Notes: generated from the sequence alone by a model not told the origin. 12,306 nt of DNA from Dehalococcoidia bacterium (GCA_003153955.1 PMCB01000089.1:1-12306), one strand, 5' to 3'; positions 1 to 6,480 are shown, numbered from the stretch's first letter. Numbers and translations are program-made.

Positions 1-83
1 ACGCCGAAGTCGAAGCCCTCCAGCACAAAAAAGCCGGTGAACAGCGTCGCAATGAGCACGAACCAGAGGGTGTTCAAGTCCAT
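1..83 (-). CDS. cydB: Cytochrome bd quinol oxidase subunit II, N-terminal fragment
   Basis: The reverse strand from an ATG at 83 down to base 1 encodes 27 residues that run off the window edge. They start MDLNTLWFVLIATL and continue into GFFVLEGFDFGV, the characteristic first membrane helix and following motif of CydB. CydB is the membrane subunit that pairs with the haem-bearing CydA to reduce oxygen to water with quinol at very low oxygen tension. The start is the first ATG in frame; a GGTGAT stretch lies about 13 bases upstream, a little far for a ribosome site. The next gene upstream (263-1267) runs the other way, so no cydA precedes cydB here, although cydA-cydB is the usual order. Identity rests on 27 residues but the motif is highly distinctive. 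Confidence 0.8.
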   Translation of the reverse strand, partial: MDLNTLWFVLIATLFTGFFVLEGFDFG

Positions 84-102
84 AGTCAAATATCCCATCA
101 CC

Positions 103-131
103 CGAAAATCCGAATATTGTTTCGGATTTCG
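103..131. promoter_or_regulatory. Inverted repeat in the cydB / flavin reductase divergent intergenic region
   Basis: Perfect 9-base arms AAATCCGAA (106-114) and TTCGGATTT (121-129) flank a 6-base centre. The symmetry continues outward by CG with one extra A on the left side. It lies about 20 bases upstream of the cydB start and within the roughly 180-base region between two divergent genes, so it could be an operator or a leader hairpin in the cydB mRNA. No uridine run follows the arms closely on either strand, so a terminator is less likely. I do not recognise the regulator; it does not match the Rex consensus as I know it. Confidence 0.4.
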
Positions 132-262
132 ACATTCGTATTTAGGGTTTTACTTGATACTCAGATCTTGCTTATTGATTATTTGTTTATTGTTGTTCGT
201 CAGTAATATTTATTATATGATGATGGCAAATACCGAATTCATTTCTCGTGGAGGTAGCTGCT

Positions 263-1267
263 ATGCCCGGATTATTCGACCCGATTCAAATTAAAGGACT
301 TACCCTGAAAAACCGACTGGTGATGCCCCCGATGGCCAACGGCTTCGGTGCTGAAGACGGCGCCGCCGGCGATAAGCATATCGCCCATTATACCGCCCGG
401 GCAAAAGGCGGCGTGGGATTAATAATTATCGAACACACCTTTGTGTCCAAAGAAGGCAAGGCCAGCAAAGGTCAGCTCGGACTGGACGACGATAAACTGA
501 TTCCCGGCCTCAAAAAGCTGGTGGATGCCATTCACGCCGATGGCGCGAAGGTCATCATCCAGTTAAACCACGTCGGTGCCGCCGCTTCCCGTTTGTCTAC
601 CGGAATGCAGCCGGTCGGCCCTTCCGAAATCATGCACCCCAAAGGCAGCGAGCTTCCCCACGCCTTAACAGCTCCGGAGATGAAAATACTGGCCGTGAAA
701 TTCGGTGAAGCCGCCCGCCGGGCAGCGGCCGCGGGCTTCGATTCCGTGGAACTGCACGGCGCGCACGGTTTCCTGCTCTGCCAGTTCCTCTCACCCTACA
801 CCAACCGCCGCACTGACGAATACGGCGGCAGCTTAGAAAATCGCCTGCGATTCCCCACGGAAGTCATCCGGGAGGTGAAATCGAAATTGGGCAAGAACGT
901 GCCGCTGTTTTACCGCTTCGGCGCCGACGACATGCGGGAAGGCGGCCTGACCCGCGAGGAAGGCAAAAAAGCCGCGCATAAACTGGAACAGGCCGGCGTC
1001 GATGTCCTTGATGTTTCCGGCGGACTTGGCGGCGACGGTCAAAGGAACCAAACCGAACAGGGCTATTACGTGCCGCTGGCAGAAGGCGTCAAATCGGTAG
1101 TTAAAATACCGGTCATCGGCGTGGGGCATATCACCGAGCCCGAATACGCCGACCGGATTATCCGCGAAGGCAAAGTAGATATGGCAGCCGTGGGGCGTTT
1201 ATTGCTGGCCAACCCGGATTTTCCCAGGCAAGCCGCGGAGAAACTCGGGATAAAACTGGAATATTAA
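263..1267 (+). CDS. Old Yellow Enzyme family NADH:flavin oxidoreductase (single-domain, YqjM-like)
   Basis: A 334-residue FMN-dependent TIM barrel that would reduce an activated C=C bond (enone, enal or enoyl type) with NAD(P)H in the cytoplasm. Visible family motifs are NRLVMPPM (17-24), the QLNH segment (100-103), the substrate-binding HGAH (165-168), FLSPYTNRRTDEYGGS (175-190) and the phosphate-binding VGRLLLANPDFP near 310-321. The protein ends right after the barrel and has no cysteine cluster, so it lacks the 4Fe-4S and C-terminal flavin domain of enoate or dienoyl-CoA reductases. Residue 170, where YqjM has its proton-donor tyrosine, is Phe. I chose ATG 263 because GGAGG (250-254) sits 8 bases before it; a GTG at 248 would include that ribosome site. 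It converges with the acyl-CoA-type dehydrogenase gene, 20 bases away. The natural substrate is unknown. Confidence 0.88.
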   Translation: MPGLFDPIQIKGLTLKNRLVMPPMANGFGAEDGAAGDKHIAHYTARAKGGVGLIIIEHTFVSKEGKASKGQLGLDDDKLIPGLKKLVDAIHADGAKVIIQLNHVGAAASRLSTGMQPVGPSEIMHPKGSELPHALTAPEMKILAVKFGEAARRAAAAGFDSVELHGAHGFLLCQFLSPYTNRRTDEYGGSLENRLRFPTEVIREVKSKLGKNVPLFYRFGADDMREGGLTREEGKKAAHKLEQAGVDVLDVSGGLGGDGQRNQTEQGYYVPLAEGVKSVVKIPVIGVGHITEPEYADRIIREGKVDMAAVGRLLLANPDFPRQAAEKLGIKLEY

Positions 1268-1287
1268 GGGGCTCCCGCATTAAACCT

Positions 1288-2217
1288 TTAAATCTCCCCC
1301 CGTGCGATATCCTGCTGCATCAGCCGGATGAGTTCACTGTGGTACCACAAAAGGAACTGCTCCCTCTTTTCCGGCGGCCATTCGTAAAAACCTTGACCGG
1401 AAGCCATGCCGGTTTCGCCCCGCGCCAGATGCCCGGCAATCGGCGGCCACGGCTGCAGCCCTTTGGCTTTGTCCAGACCGGAGGCAAAATCCAGCCCGAT
1501 TAAATCGAGGCGCTTGAAATAGCCGGTATAACCCATGCGCCGCCCGAAGCCGTAGCAAATGACGTTATCGATCATTTCCGGCGTGGACAGCCCCTCATCT
1601 ACCATCGCCTGGCATTCCTGCCCGATGGCGCGCTGGATGCGGTTCTGCAGGAAGCGCGGTGTGTCTTTACAGACAACCACCATCTTGTGCATCTTCCGCA
1701 GCATTTCGACGACTCCGGACACAATCGCGGGGTCTGTTTTATCCCCGGCGACCACTTCCACCAGCGGCGCAAAATGCGGCGGCTGGGTGTAATGCGTCAC
1801 CAGTATCCGCTCCGGGTGTTTGGCGCGTGAGGCAATTTCCGTCACCCGCAAACTGGAAGTATTGGTACACAGTAAAACCGTCGGCGGGCAAATTGCATCC
1901 AATTCGGCAAAAATCGCCTGTTTCAGCGGCAAATTCTCCAGCACCGATTCGACGACGAGGTCGACACCCCGGGCCGTTTCTTTGATATCGGTATAGTAGG
2001 TCATCCTGTTCCCGGCGGCATCAGCGCCGGCACGGGTCATGAATCTGGTTTTCACCATTAAATTCAGGATTTCTTTAGCTTTTTGTTTAGCAGCTTCGCT
2101 GCTGGTTTTACCGGTGTTAAATAACTTAACATCATAACCGAACCGCGCATATTCCACCCCGATGCCCAGCCCCATTAATCCCGCCCCGATTACGGCGACA
2201 TGCTGTATCTTTTTCAT
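1288..2217 (-). CDS. 3-hydroxyacyl-CoA dehydrogenase family protein, NAD-dependent
   Basis: A 309-residue soluble dehydrogenase with an N-terminal Rossmann fold (GAGLMG at 11-16) and the C-terminal helical 3HCDH dimer domain. The family would oxidise an L-3-hydroxyacyl-CoA, or a related 3-hydroxy acid such as carnitine, to the 3-oxo form using NAD+. Expected active-site positions are present: TNTSS (118-122), His142 in the THYTQPPHFAPLVEVV block, Glu154, and Asn192 in FLQNR. The HY-TQPP form of the His block differs from the HFFNP of classical fatty-acid enzymes and is closer to carnitine or lambda-crystallin-type relatives, so the substrate need not be a fatty acyl-CoA. Start ATG at 2217 is preceded by GGGAGG on the minus strand at a spacing of about five bases. 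It stands alone on this strand and converges with the flavin reductase. Confidence 0.85.
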   Translation of the reverse strand: MKKIQHVAVIGAGLMGLGIGVEYARFGYDVKLFNTGKTSSEAAKQKAKEILNLMVKTRFMTRAGADAAGNRMTYYTDIKETARGVDLVVESVLENLPLKQAIFAELDAICPPTVLLCTNTSSLRVTEIASRAKHPERILVTHYTQPPHFAPLVEVVAGDKTDPAIVSGVVEMLRKMHKMVVVCKDTPRFLQNRIQRAIGQECQAMVDEGLSTPEMIDNVICYGFGRRMGYTGYFKRLDLIGLDFASGLDKAKGLQPWPPIAGHLARGETGMASGQGFYEWPPEKREQFLLWYHSELIRLMQQDIARGEI

Positions 2218-2275
2218 TGCGGCCTCCCGTTTAAAAATCTTTGGAGTCCATCATAACATAATCGGCAATTTATCG

Positions 2276-2303
2276 TTATTATTGATATACTGATAAATAT
2301 AAT
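2276..2303 (+). promoter_or_regulatory. Possible promoter for the tandem glycosyltransferases
   Basis: A perfect TATAAT lies at 2298-2303 in the AT-rich 172-base gap between the divergent dehydrogenase and glycosyltransferase genes. Only a weak -35 (TTATTA, 2276-2281, 16-base spacer) can be paired with it. A transcript would start near 2310 with an 80-base leader. Confidence 0.25.
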
Positions 2304-2360
2304 ATCCCGAAAAACGACATGTAAATAAAATCATTCGCGATTGAAAAACATTGAATTTTG

Positions 2361-2389
2361 GTTTATTCTTGAGAGCAGGAATTTGATAA
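2361..2389 (+). repeat. Leader segment, copy 1 of a duplicated gene leader
   Basis: The 19 bases just before the start codon (2371-2389) match 15 of 19 bases before the second glycosyltransferase start (4141-4159), and the similarity fades further upstream. Both contain GAGA followed by a GGA ribosome site nine bases before ATG. This shows that the duplication unit included the translation start region. Confidence 0.6.
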
Positions 2390-4060
2390 ATGACATCTGA
2401 AATAACCCCGGAACCGGTCCCGGAAAACAAACCGGGTGCACCTGAGGAAATGCCACAGCAGGCTATACCGCAGGAAACACTACAAACGGTACAGGCAGTC
2501 CAGCCTGAGGCATTGCCGGGTGCGCCTCCTGAAGCCTTGCCGGTAATTCTGCTCCCGGCTCTTCCCCGGACCCGCTGGCAGCGATTTTTACACTGGGAAT
2601 TGTTGGGACTTTTTATTATTGTCCTGGTGACATTGATTTTCCATTTTGCTCAGATCGAACGCCCCGCGACAATTGTCTGGGATGAGGTCTGGTATGTCGG
2701 TGATGCCAGGTCAATCATCAGCGGCACGGGAGAGCTGCGCCCGGAGCATCCGCCGCTGGCCAAGCTTTTTATTGTCGCCGGCGATTATATCTTTAGCGGC
2801 TTTAGAACGCCGGAGCACCGCAGCGGCGCAATGAATACCGAAATTGTCAACAACAGCTCTTCCAGTACCACGTTCGCGGTGACTAACGCTTCAAAATTCA
2901 CCATCGGTATGGCGCTCAGAATGGATTCGGAACAGATGACGATTACCGGCGTCGACCTTACCGGCAACAATATTACCGTCGACCGCGGTTCCGGCGGGAC
3001 ATCCCCGGCCACCCATGCCGAGCTGGAAACGATTTATGTCTTCACCGACACTGCTTTCGACTGGCGCTTCTTCTCGATAATCGCCGGTACATTCAGCATT
3101 ATTATTTTCTATTTTATTGGCCGTAAACTGGGTTTTTCCGGGACAGCCGCAACAATCGCGACATTCCTTTTCGCGCTGGATGACATGGTGTTCGTTCATT
3201 CAGGGCTGGCGCTGCTGGATGTTTATATGGTCACTTTCATGCTGGCGGCGGTCCTGTTTTATCTGGATGAAAAATATATTATCGCCGGTATCTTTATCGC
3301 ACTAGCCGCCAACTGTAAACTGGTCGGAGTCCTGATATTGATTGCGCTTTGCCTGCACTGGGTAATCTATAGAAGGGACAAGTGGAAAACTTTTGCGGCT
3401 TCGCTGGCGGTAACGGCGGTTTCATTTGTGTTTTTCCTGGAATATTTCGATTTGTTCATCAGCCGGAATATCGAAAATCCGGTCACCCGGATCAAAGGGC
3501 TGCTTTCGGGTACGGCCGCCAATGTTTTTACCGACCCCAAACTTTCCATCTCCAGCCGTCCCTGGACATGGCTCTATCCGCAGTGGTTCCGCGCCTATTA
3601 CATGGGCCCGAACGTGCCCATTATCGCCTACTCTTTCGTTCCGCAGCAGTACCTTTCGTTTATCAGTCCCACAATCCAGATATTGATTCTCCCGATTATC
3701 GGTTACATGATTTACAAAGCAATTAAAAAGAGCAAAGTTGCCGGTTTTGTTTTACTCTGGTTCCTGGCAACTTATGTGGTCTGGATACCGCTGGACATAT
3801 TCACCAACCGGGTCACGTTTGTGTTTTATTTCCTCTCGACCACCCCGGCGATTTGCATCGGCCTCGGAGTCGCTATTTCCGACTGGTTAAAATATTTGAA
3901 AAAGAGACGGACGGAGCTGGGCCGTTTATCCACCGGCGTTGCATTATCCTACAGCGCAATCGGACTGTATCTCTTCCTGCACCTGGCAATTTTTATCATT
4001 TTTAATCCGGCAATACCGCCGCTGGTCAAGATGTGGCTGCCGCCATTCCATATCCCGTAA
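2390..4060 (+). CDS. PMT-family (GT39) membrane glycosyltransferase, copy 1, with inserted outer-loop domain
   Basis: A 556-residue polytopic membrane protein of the protein O-mannosyltransferase family, which moves a sugar from a polyprenyl-phosphate donor to Ser/Thr of exported proteins on the outer face of the membrane. After a Pro/Glu-rich cytoplasmic tail (1-58) comes the first helix (about 72-88), then the catalytic Asp98-Glu99 in WDEVWY and HPPLAK (120-125), both family hallmarks. Residues about 142-221 form an extra, non-membrane, beta-type segment before the second helix. The later motif LDDMVFVHSGLALLD (263-277) matches the PMT pattern, but Gly272 stands where the conserved Arg is expected. 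Several more helices follow, ending in a short PPFHIP tail. AGGA (2377-2380) is the likely ribosome site. It is followed by a paralogue 99 bases downstream. The donor sugar and acceptor proteins are not deducible. Confidence 0.85.
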   Translation: MTSEITPEPVPENKPGAPEEMPQQAIPQETLQTVQAVQPEALPGAPPEALPVILLPALPRTRWQRFLHWELLGLFIIVLVTLIFHFAQIERPATIVWDEVWYVGDARSIISGTGELRPEHPPLAKLFIVAGDYIFSGFRTPEHRSGAMNTEIVNNSSSSTTFAVTNASKFTIGMALRMDSEQMTITGVDLTGNNITVDRGSGGTSPATHAELETIYVFTDTAFDWRFFSIIAGTFSIIIFYFIGRKLGFSGTAATIATFLFALDDMVFVHSGLALLDVYMVTFMLAAVLFYLDEKYIIAGIFIALAANCKLVGVLILIALCLHWVIYRRDKWKTFAASLAVTAVSFVFFLEYFDLFISRNIENPVTRIKGLLSGTAANVFTDPKLSISSRPWTWLYPQWFRAYYMGPNVPIIAYSFVPQQYLSFISPTIQILILPIIGYMIYKAIKKSKVAGFVLLWFLATYVVWIPLDIFTNRVTFVFYFLSTTPAICIGLGVAISDWLKYLKKRRTELGRLSTGVALSYSAIGLYLFLHLAIFIIFNPAIPPLVKMWLPPFHIP

Positions 4061-4130
4061 CAGCAGGCAAATCCGAAATCTCAGGTCATAAAAAACAGGA
4101 ATCAACAGTAGTCGATAAATCTGGCTTTTA

Positions 4131-4159
4131 AATTATTTTAGAGAACGGGATTTTGTTAA
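4131..4159 (+). repeat. Leader segment, copy 2 of a duplicated gene leader
   Basis: Counterpart of the segment at 2361-2389: same length, same distance to ATG, and the following codons (M-S-S-E against M-T-S-E) are also conserved. CGGGA at 4146-4150 is the probable ribosome site. Confidence 0.6.
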
Positions 4160-5731
4160 ATGTCATCTGAAACAATACCGGAACCGATTGAGGAAGCAAA
4201 AACTGAACCCGTACCGGAAATAATTCCTGAAACAAAACCGGAGAGCCGGTGGCAGAGGTTCCTCCATTGGGAGTTTTTCGGACTTTTTATTATCGTCATG
4301 GCGACCCTGATTTTCCATTTTGCTGCGATAGAACGCCCCGCGACGATCGTCTGGGACGAAGTCTGGTATGTCGGTGATGCCCGGTCGATTTTCAGCGGCA
4401 CCGGAGAGCTGCGTCCCGAACACCCGCCGCTGGCCAAACTTTTCATTGTCGCCGGAGATTATCTCTTTAACGGATTTAAGACCCCGGAACACAACATCGG
4501 CGCCACGAATCTGAAAAACATCTATAACAGCAAAACAGTTAACCTGATTACGGTAAGTGACGCTGCAAAATTCAAGGCCGGTACGACAATCAGAATCGAT
4601 GGCGAACAGATGAATGTCACTGCCGTCGATACTGCGATAAATCAAATCACGGTCGAGCGCGGCGCGGGCGGTTCAGCGGTCACCGGGCATGATGCGCAAT
4701 CCGTAATTTATATTTTCACCGACAACGCTTTCGATTGGCGCTTCTTCTCCATAATCATCGGAACACTGGGCATCATTGTGTTCTATTTCATCTGCCGCAA
4801 ATTGGGATTCTCCGTAAACACGGCCACGTTAGCTACTTTCCTGTTCGCGCTGGACGATATGATGTTCGTTCATTCCGGCCTGGCTTTAATTGATATTTAC
4901 ATGCTCACTTTTATGCTGGCGGCGGTTTTGTTTTATCTGGACGAAAGATACATACTATCCGGCATTTTTGTAGCCCTTAGCGCGAATAGTAAACTGATGG
5001 GTGTACTGATAATCATTGCCTTTTTTCTGCACTGGGCGATTTATAGAAAAGATGAATGGAAACCTTTCGCCGCTTTGCTGGTCACCGCTGCGGTTTCATT
5101 CGTAGTATTGCTGGAGTATTTCGATCTGTTCATTATCAGGACTATCGAAAACCCTGTCACCCGGATTACTGCCATGCTTGGGGGGTTAGCCGGTAATGTG
5201 TTTACCAATCCCAAACTTTCTATCTCCAGCCGACCATGGACATGGGTTTACCCGCAGTGGTTCCGCGCTTATTACATGGGGCCAAACGTGCCGGTCATCC
5301 TATATTCTTCCAACCCGCAATACCTTTCGTTCATCAGCCCCACTTTGCAGATTCTGATAATCCCGATTATCGGCTACATGATTTACAAAGCACTGAAAAA
5401 GAGTAAGGCAGCCGCTTTTGTGCTGTGCTGGTTCCTGGCAACCTATGTAATCTGGATACCACTGGATATCATCTCTAACCGGACCACCTTTGTGTTTTAT
5501 TTTCTATCCACGACGCCGGCAATTTGCATCGGCATTGCGATTGCAATATCCGACTGGCTGAACTATTTGAAAAAGCGCCGCACGGAAATGAACCGGTTAA
5601 CGCCAGGGGCAGTGCTGTCTTACAGCGTAATCGGGCTTTACCTGTGCCTGCACCTGGCGTTTTTTATCGTCTTTAATCCGGCGATACCGCCGATTGTGAA
5701 GAATTGGCTGCCGCCATTCCACATTCCGTAA
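4160..5731 (+). CDS. PMT-family (GT39) membrane glycosyltransferase, copy 2, with inserted outer-loop domain
   Basis: A 523-residue paralogue of the preceding protein, alignable from the first helix to the shared C-terminal PPFHIP. The acidic/Pro-rich tail is shorter (1-28 against 1-58), which explains most of the 33-residue length difference. The catalytic pair is Asp66-Glu67 (WDEVWY), the HPPLAK motif is at 88-93, the outer-loop insert spans about 110-189, and LDDMMFVHSGLALID (231-245) again has Gly240 where PMT enzymes usually have Arg. Sequence is most conserved in the loops carrying the catalytic motifs and around residues 350-375 (PKLSISSRPWTWVYPQWFRAYYMG region, in part), and most diverged in the tail and insert. 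It is probably co-transcribed with copy 1, since no clear promoter or terminator lies in the 99-base gap. The pair may differ in acceptor protein or act as a heterodimer as eukaryotic PMTs do; that is inference. Confidence 0.85.
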   Translation: MSSETIPEPIEEAKTEPVPEIIPETKPESRWQRFLHWEFFGLFIIVMATLIFHFAAIERPATIVWDEVWYVGDARSIFSGTGELRPEHPPLAKLFIVAGDYLFNGFKTPEHNIGATNLKNIYNSKTVNLITVSDAAKFKAGTTIRIDGEQMNVTAVDTAINQITVERGAGGSAVTGHDAQSVIYIFTDNAFDWRFFSIIIGTLGIIVFYFICRKLGFSVNTATLATFLFALDDMMFVHSGLALIDIYMLTFMLAAVLFYLDERYILSGIFVALSANSKLMGVLIIIAFFLHWAIYRKDEWKPFAALLVTAAVSFVVLLEYFDLFIIRTIENPVTRITAMLGGLAGNVFTNPKLSISSRPWTWVYPQWFRAYYMGPNVPVILYSSNPQYLSFISPTLQILIIPIIGYMIYKALKKSKAAAFVLCWFLATYVIWIPLDIISNRTTFVFYFLSTTPAICIGIAIAISDWLNYLKKRRTEMNRLTPGAVLSYSVIGLYLCLHLAFFIVFNPAIPPIVKNWLPPFHIP

Positions 5732-5790
5732 CAATGCATAATTATTTGCTGCCGTTTTAACAGCCGAGGGCCGGTAATAATTTGCGGGAT

Positions 5791-5819
5791 TTCACGAAAT
5801 AGTATGATAAAATTATGAT
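5791..5819 (+). promoter_or_regulatory. Possible promoter of the small-protein gene
   Basis: TTCACG (5791-5796) and TATGAT (5814-5819) are separated by 17 bases, matching 4 of 6 and 5 of 6 consensus positions. Transcription would start near 5826, giving a short leader to the ATG at 5843. A second TATGAT at 5803-5808 has no well-spaced partner. Confidence 0.4.
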
Positions 5820-5842
5820 AGATTCTTTAAATGGAGACGAAA

Positions 5843-6094
5843 ATGGCCGAAATTGCACATACTAAAACCCAATTGCAGGAACGTCTGATGGTCAGAGAAA
5901 AAAGATTCGGGGAATTACTTATCGCCGCGCAGTCACCAATGCCCGCGTTACCCGGTAAGGTTAATGCCAAGGGCGTGCTGACCGTTTCGGTGGATGATAT
6001 CGAAAAATATATCGCGATACAAAAAGCCAATGCCGCCCATGCCGCGATTCAGGCCTTTCTGGAAACCGCTTTTGAAGAGAAGGACAGTTATTAA
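5843..6094 (+). CDS. Small helical protein of unknown function (83 residues)
   Basis: I do not recognise this protein. It is 83 residues, soluble, without signal peptide or cysteines. The N-terminal third (about 1-30, with LQERLMVREKRFGELL) is highly charged and helix- or coiled-coil-like, a Pro-rich linker (PMPALPGK, about 32-39) follows, and the C-terminal half (DDIEKYIAIQKANAAHAAIQAFLETAFEE) is again helical. I chose ATG 5843 because GGAGA (5833-5837) lies five bases before it; an in-frame ATG at 5831 would overlap that site. It sits 111 bases after the glycosyltransferase pair and appears to have its own promoter, so a functional link with that pair is not required. Codon use resembles that of its neighbours. 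Confidence 0.7.
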   Translation: MAEIAHTKTQLQERLMVREKRFGELLIAAQSPMPALPGKVNAKGVLTVSVDDIEKYIAIQKANAAHAAIQAFLETAFEEKDSY

Positions 6095-6120
6095 TCTCTT
6101 AACAGCACGTTTTTATCTTT

Positions 6121-6211
6121 CGCATTCAGGCAGAATACCGCCGGTCAAGAATGACCGCAGTGTTTTTTGAACCCCGGGGAAAAAACGCGCCGGTTCTTGA
6201 CTGAATATGCG
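6121..6211. repeat. Long imperfect palindrome, possible bidirectional terminator
   Basis: The element is centred on CCCCGGGG (6172-6179). Going outward, TTTTTT (6163-6168) faces AAAAAA (6180-6185), GTCAAGAA (6144-6151) faces TTCTTGAC (6194-6201), and CGCATTCAG (6121-6129) faces CTGAATATGCG (6201-6211). The two halves are interrupted by small bulges and about 14 extra bases on the left. It lies between the ends of two convergent transcripts (small-protein gene and tRNA-Val), where a two-way stop signal would be expected. It could equally be a member of a dispersed palindromic repeat family. Confidence 0.5.
6142..6168 (+). terminator. Weak intrinsic terminator candidate after the small-protein gene
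   Basis: Arms CGGTC (6142-6146) and GACCG (6153-6157) enclose a 6-base loop, then five bases, then six T (6163-6168). The stem is short and the T run is set back, so it is only a candidate. It is part of the larger palindrome at 6121-6211. Confidence 0.35.
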
Positions 6212-6301
6212 GGTCCGTCAGCGGTTGTTTTTTGAATTTGTCTGATAGTTGGAGATTGATTATTGGAATTTGGGTGGGGTAAGTGGGAGCGGGGGAAAGG
6301 A

Positions 6302-6378
6302 TGGTGGGCGGTATACGGCTCGAACGTACGACCTTTGCGATGTCAACGCAATGCTCTAACCAACTGAGCTAACCGCCC
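6302..6378 (-). tRNA. tRNA-Val (anticodon GAC)
   Basis: The minus strand folds into a complete cloverleaf: acceptor GGGCGGT/ACCGCCC (perfect 7 bp), D stem GCTC/GAGC, anticodon stem TTGCG/CGCAA with loop TTGACAT, variable loop AGGTC, and T stem GTACG/CGTAT (one G-U pair) with loop TTCGAGC. The anticodon is GAC, which reads GUC and GUU valine codons. The discriminator base is A (6305) and the CCA end is encoded (6302-6304). All invariant positions I can check are present, so it should be functional. Confidence 0.95.
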
Positions 6379-6396
6379 TTAGATAACGCAATATCA

Positions 6397-6425
6397 ATGC
6401 TACCAGATGACGCTGTTTCAGTCAA
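6397..6425 (-). promoter_or_regulatory. Promoter of tRNA-Val
   Basis: On the minus strand TTGACT (6420-6425, 5 of 6 consensus) is followed after exactly 17 bases by TAGCAT (6397-6402, 4 of 6) with an extended TGG immediately before it. The start would fall near 6390, about a dozen bases before the mature tRNA 5' end at 6378, as is typical for a tRNA promoter. Confidence 0.6.
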
Positions 6426-6480
6426 GAATTTATCTTTCCCCAAAATTAAAACAGGGATTAAGCCATCATGATGAAAAAAT

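Larger units (their letters stand above)
6095..6301. other. Intergenic stretch between small-protein gene and tRNA-Val
   Basis: The gap from 6095 to 6542 has no protein gene on either strand. Its first part holds the long palindrome described separately and a G-rich plus strand at about 6271-6300. The second part holds the tRNA, its promoter and the promoter of the ABC operon. Confidence 0.6.

Noticed and set aside
248..262. Upstream GTG start for the flavin reductase
   Set aside because: The added residues are encoded by the ribosome binding site itself (GGAGG at 250-254); ATG 263 aligns with the usual family N-terminus.
37..294. Open frame of 85 codons on the plus strand across the left intergenic region
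   Set aside because: It overlaps the cydB start on the other strand and the start of the flavin reductase, has no ribosome site, and its product has no sensible composition.
1268..1287. Possible bidirectional terminator between the convergent flavin reductase and acyl-CoA-type dehydrogenase
   Set aside because: The 20-base gap has no stable stem with a T run on either strand.
2282..2303. TTGATA and TATAAT pair upstream of glycosyltransferase copy 1
   Set aside because: The spacer is only 10 bases, too short for a sigma-70 promoter; only the -10 box was kept as part of a weak candidate.
4163..4645. 160-codon open frame antisense to glycosyltransferase copy 2
   Set aside because: It is a mirror of the Glu/Pro-rich and codon-biased sense gene, with no ribosome site and no recognisable motif; the sense strand is clearly a conserved membrane enzyme.
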